16,308 nucleotides of DNA from Chitinophaga pinensis (GTDB lineage Bacteria; Bacteroidota; Bacteroidia; SXHM01). The notes under the pieces are model-generated. The model searched no databases and was not told where the DNA came from. It saw only the letters and a program-made list of their open reading frames with translations. How positions within the stretch are numbered: the stretch's first letter is position 1; each line of letters starts with the position of its first letter. Below are positions 14,101 through 16,308 of the stretch, piece by piece. The stretch is taken from contig CAMDBK010000033.1 in NCBI GenBank assembly GCA_945889235.1, positions 1 through 16,308 of the forward strand, in the 5' to 3' direction. Made by a program: the position numbers and the translations under genes.

Positions 14101-16308
14101 CACCAAGCACATTCACCTGCGCTAACGTTGGTGCTAATACAGTTACGCTTACTGTTACTGATGTAAACGGAAATTCTTCCACTTGTACTGCTACCGTTAC
14201 TGTTCAGGATAATGTTGCTCCGGTTGCTGTTTGTCAGAATATATCTGTTAATTTAAGTGCAGGCGGAACAGCTTCTATTACCGCTGCTCAAATAAACAAT
14301 GGCTCATCAGATGCATGTGGAATTGCTTCTTTATCAGTTTCACCAAGTACTTTTAACTGCAGTAATGTTGGGCCAAATACAGTTACTTTAACTGTTACGG
14401 ATGTTAATGGTAATACTTCTACCTGCACAGCAACAGTAACTGTAAATGATGTTACTCCCCCGGTTGCTGTTTGTCAAAACATAACTGCTCTGTTAAATTC
14501 TTCAGGCACTGCCAGCATTACTGCCGCTCAAATTAATAGTGGAAGTTCAGATGTATGCGGTATTGCTTCACTATCTGTTTCGCCAAGCACTTTTAATTGT
14601 GCTAATGTTGGTGCGAATACAGTTACCTTAACCGTTACTGATGTTAACGGAAATGTTTCAACCTGTACAGCTACAGTAACAGTAGTTGACAATACTCTGC
14701 CGGTTGCCCTTTGCCGGAATGTAAGTGTTAACTTAAGTGCCGGAGGAACAGCATCAATAACCGCAGCACAAATTGATAACGGAAGTTCAGATGCCTGCGG
14801 CATTGCATCTATAAGTGTTTCACCCTCTTCTTTTACTTGTGCAAATGTTGGGGGAAATACAGTAACATTAACTGTAACTGATAATAATGGCAATGTTCAA
14901 ACTTGCATTGCCACCGTAACTGTAGTTGATAATATTCCTCCAACTGCTATTTGTCAGAATGCAACTGTAGCCTTAAATGCAAGTGGACTTGCAACTATTA
15001 CAGCTTCTACAATTAATAACGGTTCATTTGACAATTGTAATCCGGCAGCATTCAGCGGATATCCCTCAAATTTTACATGTGCAGAACTGGGGCCAAATAT
15101 TGTAACACTTACTGCAATAGACCCAAGTGGGAATACTTCAACCTGCACAGCAATCGTAACAATCGTAGATAATATAGCTCCTACTGCTATTTGTCAAAAC
15201 ATAAGCATTAACCTTAATGCTGCAGGTGCTGCCAGCATAACTGCTGCGCAAATAAACAACGGGTCAACCGATAATTGCAGTATTGTTACAATGAGTGTTT
15301 CTCCTTCCGCTTTTACCTGCGCGAATATTGGTGCAAATACAGTTACATTAACTGTTACAGACCAAAGTGGAAACTCTTCAACCTGCACTGCAACTGTTAC
15401 TGTTAATGATATAACACCTCCTACAGCTGTTTGCCAGAATATAACTGTTAATTTAAATTCTTCGGGAAATGCAACAATAACAGCAGCTCAAATAAATAAC
15501 GGAAGTTCAGATGCCTGCGGTATAGCCACGCTTTCTGTTACTCCAACTTCTTTTACATGCGCTAATGTTGGAGCAAATACTGTTACATTAACAGTTACTG
15601 ACGTTAATGGAAATGTTTCAACCTGTACTGCAACTGTTACTGTTAATGACATTACTCCTCCTGTCGCTACATGTCAAAATATTACAGTAAATCTCAACTC
15701 ATCAGGAAATGCAAGTATTACAGCCTCGCAAATAAACAACGGAAGTTCAGATGCCTGCGGAATTGCTTCTGTTTCTGTTTCACCTACTTCTTTTACCTGT
15801 GCAAACATTGGCGCGAATACAGTAACACTTACAGTAACTGATGTTAATGGTAATGTTTCTACCTGTACTGCAACTGTTACTATTAATGATGTTACTCTTC
15901 CTACAGCAGTTTGTCAAAACATTACTGTAAACCTAAGCGCAGGTGGAACAGCATCAATAACAGCTGCGCAAATAAATAACGGAAGTTCAGATGCCTGCGG
16001 AATTGCTTCACTTGCAGTTTCTCCTTCTACATTCACCTGTGCAAACATTGGAGCGAATACCGTTACACTTACTGTTACTGACAACAATGGAAATATTTCT
16101 ACCTGCACTGCAACTGTTACGGTTCAAGATGTTACACCTCCTACAGCGGTTTGTCAAAACATAACAGTAAACTTAAGCGCGGGTGGAACAGCTTCAATAA
16201 TTGCTTCACAAATTAATAACGGAAGCTCTGATGCCTGCGGTATTGCTTCACTCTCAGTTTCACCTTCTTCTTTTACGTGTGCAAATGTTGGTGCGAATAC
16301 GGTTACCT
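11103..16308 (+). CDS. Giant secreted repeat adhesin (SprB-like and HYR-like modules), 3' end outside window
   Basis: One frame stays open from the ATG at 11103 to the right edge (1735 codons, no stop); the upstream in-frame TAA at about 11079 makes this the first ATG. Residues 1-43 form a long signal peptide (F-L-I-S-I-L-S-W-L-S core, ending L-H-A-Q). Residues 44-250 are a Cys-rich head beginning S-V-C-T-G-A-P-T-Y-T-I-N-L-T-G, with C-V-Q-F-I-I-T-L and I-T-F-C-K-P-G-N, which I recognise as a common opening of large Bacteroidota surface proteins. Next comes a SprB-type repeat (about 252-325, G-G-T-P-P-Y-G-Y-S-W-S-N-G-A-T-T-Q), an Ig-like segment (326-399) and a second SprB-type repeat (400-478). 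From residue 484 there are tandem 80-residue HYR-like modules. Such proteins are typically T9SS-exported adhesins. The expected C-terminal sorting or gliding-motility-associated domain would be beyond the window. Role in adhesion or gliding is inference. Confidence 0.92.
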   Translation, partial: MSCFYPRVSLISSAFSFKLIPSLTGVFLISILSWLSPSSLHAQSVCTGAPTYTINLTGNPDSIWTSPNVQRAGSCCVPPDNNCVQFIITLDPGAEGITFTVVTGAVPPGALFYQINCGPQTPVGTQVCLSGVGPHVITFCKPGNNNNTYRITSIKKPQVEADLYVNDGCYGQLRAYNIVESSLTWQTVYPGTPGQYNSYLSCLSGCDTINVQAGVGHPPFIRIRACGQLVSQCINQIGCDTVTVTFSPAMTVSITPATASYCQGSAGAVLTAVPSGGTPPYGYSWSNGATTQSITAVAGTYTVTLTDASNSICSAPITATRTVVQNPRPTVTIAPAAVTICTGGSATFTASGASTYLWSNGATTASITVSPASTTTYTVTGTNAFGCTNTASATVTVNAGTPVTATITSFTNVTCPGGTNGSATVTATGGTTPYTYLWSNGQTTQTATGLAVGTYTVTVTAANACQGSASITIIQVDNVLPTAVCQNITVNLSAGGTVSITAAQINNGSTDNCGITSMTVTPSSFTCANLGANTVTLTVFDAAGNSRTCTATVTVVDNIFPTAVCQNISVNLSAGGTASITAAQINNGSSDNCGIVSMTVSPSSFTCANRGANTVTLTVTDASGNASTCTATVTVVDNIAPTAICQNISVNLSAAGTATITAAQINNGSSDNCSVSLSVSPSSFTCANVGANTVTLTATDPAGNSSTCTATVTINDVTVPTAVCQNITVQLNAAGTASILASQINNGSSDACGIASTSVSPSSFTCANVGANTVTLTVTDVNGNTSTCTATVTVQDNIVPVAVCQNITVQLNAAGTASITAVQINNGSSDACGIASLSVSPSSFTCANVGANTVTLTVTDVNGNVSTCTATVTVQDNVVPVAVCQNITVQLNAAGTASIIASQINNGSSDACGIASVTVSPSSFTCANVGANTVTLTVTDVNGNTSTCTATVTIQDNIVPVAVCQNITVQLNAAGTASITAAQINNGSSDACGIASLSVSPSTFTCANVGANTVTLTVTDVNGNSSTCTATVTVQDNVAPVAVCQNISVNLSAGGTASITAAQINNGSSDACGIASLSVSPSTFNCSNVGPNTVTLTVTDVNGNTSTCTATVTVNDVTPPVAVCQNITALLNSSGTASITAAQINSGSSDVCGIASLSVSPSTFNCANVGANTVTLTVTDVNGNVSTCTATVTVVDNTLPVALCRNVSVNLSAGGTASITAAQIDNGSSDACGIASISVSPSSFTCANVGGNTVTLTVTDNNGNVQTCIATVTVVDNIPPTAICQNATVALNASGLATITASTINNGSFDNCNPAAFSGYPSNFTCAELGPNIVTLTAIDPSGNTSTCTAIVTIVDNIAPTAICQNISINLNAAGAASITAAQINNGSTDNCSIVTMSVSPSAFTCANIGANTVTLTVTDQSGNSSTCTATVTVNDITPPTAVCQNITVNLNSSGNATITAAQINNGSSDACGIATLSVTPTSFTCANVGANTVTLTVTDVNGNVSTCTATVTVNDITPPVATCQNITVNLNSSGNASITASQINNGSSDACGIASVSVSPTSFTCANIGANTVTLTVTDVNGNVSTCTATVTINDVTLPTAVCQNITVNLSAGGTASITAAQINNGSSDACGIASLAVSPSTFTCANIGANTVTLTVTDNNGNISTCTATVTVQDVTPPTAVCQNITVNLSAGGTASIIASQINNGSSDACGIASLSVSPSSFTCANVGANTVT
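12552..16308 (+). repeat. 16 tandem 240-bp (80-residue) HYR-like modules
   Basis: Modules begin (V/I-C-Q-N) at 12552, 12792, 13032, 13269, 13509, 13749, 13989, 14229, 14469, 14709, 14949, 15189, 15429, 15669, 15909 and 16149; the last is cut at 160 bases. All are exactly 240 bases except the third (237, one residue lost in N-C-S-V-S-L-S). Each has four conserved cysteines: C-Q-N, D-(A/N)-C, F-(T/N)-C-(A/S) and (S/Q/R)-T-C-(T/I)-A, probably forming disulfides. The end T-D-x-x-G-N-x-x-T-C-T-A-T-V-T-V followed by x-D-x-x-x-P is the HYR signature. The 20-mer AACGGAAGTTCAGATGCCTG occurs without change in modules 4, 6, 10, 13, 14 and 15. Modules 4-7 share V-Q-L-N-A-A-G, whereas most others have V-N-L. 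Confidence 0.95.

Noticed and set aside
12002..16108. Several minus-strand open frames of 60-120 codons recurring about every 240 bases
   Set aside because: They are antisense shadows of the 80-residue modules: the same low-stop reverse frame recurs in each repeat. The plus frame is open throughout, has a signal peptide and a recognisable module family.
12552..16308. Long regular tandem repeat as a possible CRISPR array or satellite DNA
   Set aside because: The 240-base unit is coding, keeps the reading frame, and varies mostly at synonymous positions; there are no short identical repeats alternating with unique spacers.

Overview
The window looks like a chromosomal segment of a Bacteroidota species (Flavobacteriia, Sphingobacteriia or Chitinophagia type). 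The evidence is: several promoters with the Bacteroidota -7 element TAnnTTTG (TACTTTTG, TAGATTTG, TATATTTG, TATCTTTG); almost no Shine-Dalgarno sequences before start codons; lipoproteins and exported proteins with typical Bacteroidota signal peptides; and a giant HYR/SprB-type repeat adhesin of the kind exported by gliding or type IX secreting bacteria. I see no tRNA, rRNA, CRISPR array, transposase or phage gene. No gene-free stretch exceeds 300 bases.

Layout. (1) 1-848, minus: N-terminal part of the primosomal helicase PriA, running off the left edge. (2) 957-2182, plus: a FtsB/DivIC-type septum protein overlapping an M42-like metallo-aminopeptidase by 4 bases. (3) 2186-4204, minus: a redox/sulfur cluster. 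A Crp/Fnr-family regulator with a cysteine cluster lies upstream of a cytosolic rhodanese, a cytosolic thioredoxin and a lipoprotein that fuses a rhodanese to a thioredoxin. (4) 4256-6746, minus: a TolB-like beta-propeller lipoprotein and an uncharacterised exported protein with a glycine-zipper segment. (5) 6797-8026, plus: a secreted M28 peptidase with a C-terminal PDZ domain, fired from a promoter back to back with that of the minus-strand neighbour. (6) 8023-9512, minus: a small four-helix membrane protein coupled to a NYN-LOTUS predicted RNA-processing protein, then a cold-shock protein with a clear intrinsic terminator. (7) 9669-10613, plus: an acidic exported protein of unknown function. 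(8) 10671-11018, minus: the C-terminal remnant of a beta-CASP metallo-beta-lactamase-fold RNase, cut off just before the next gene. (9) 11103 to the right edge, plus: a giant secreted adhesin, open for 1735 codons, with a signal peptide, a Cys-rich head, two SprB-like repeats around an Ig-like segment, and then 16 tandem 80-residue HYR-like modules, the last cut by the window edge.

How genes may work together. The rhodanese-thioredoxin cluster looks like one unit for persulfide/disulfide handling on both sides of the inner membrane, probably controlled by the adjacent Crp/Fnr protein; a similar 14-base motif precedes both the regulator and the operon. The other genes are mostly housekeeping (replication restart, division, cold shock) or envelope/secreted functions. 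The right third is accessory in character: a truncated RNase gene abutting a huge, internally amplified adhesin gene.
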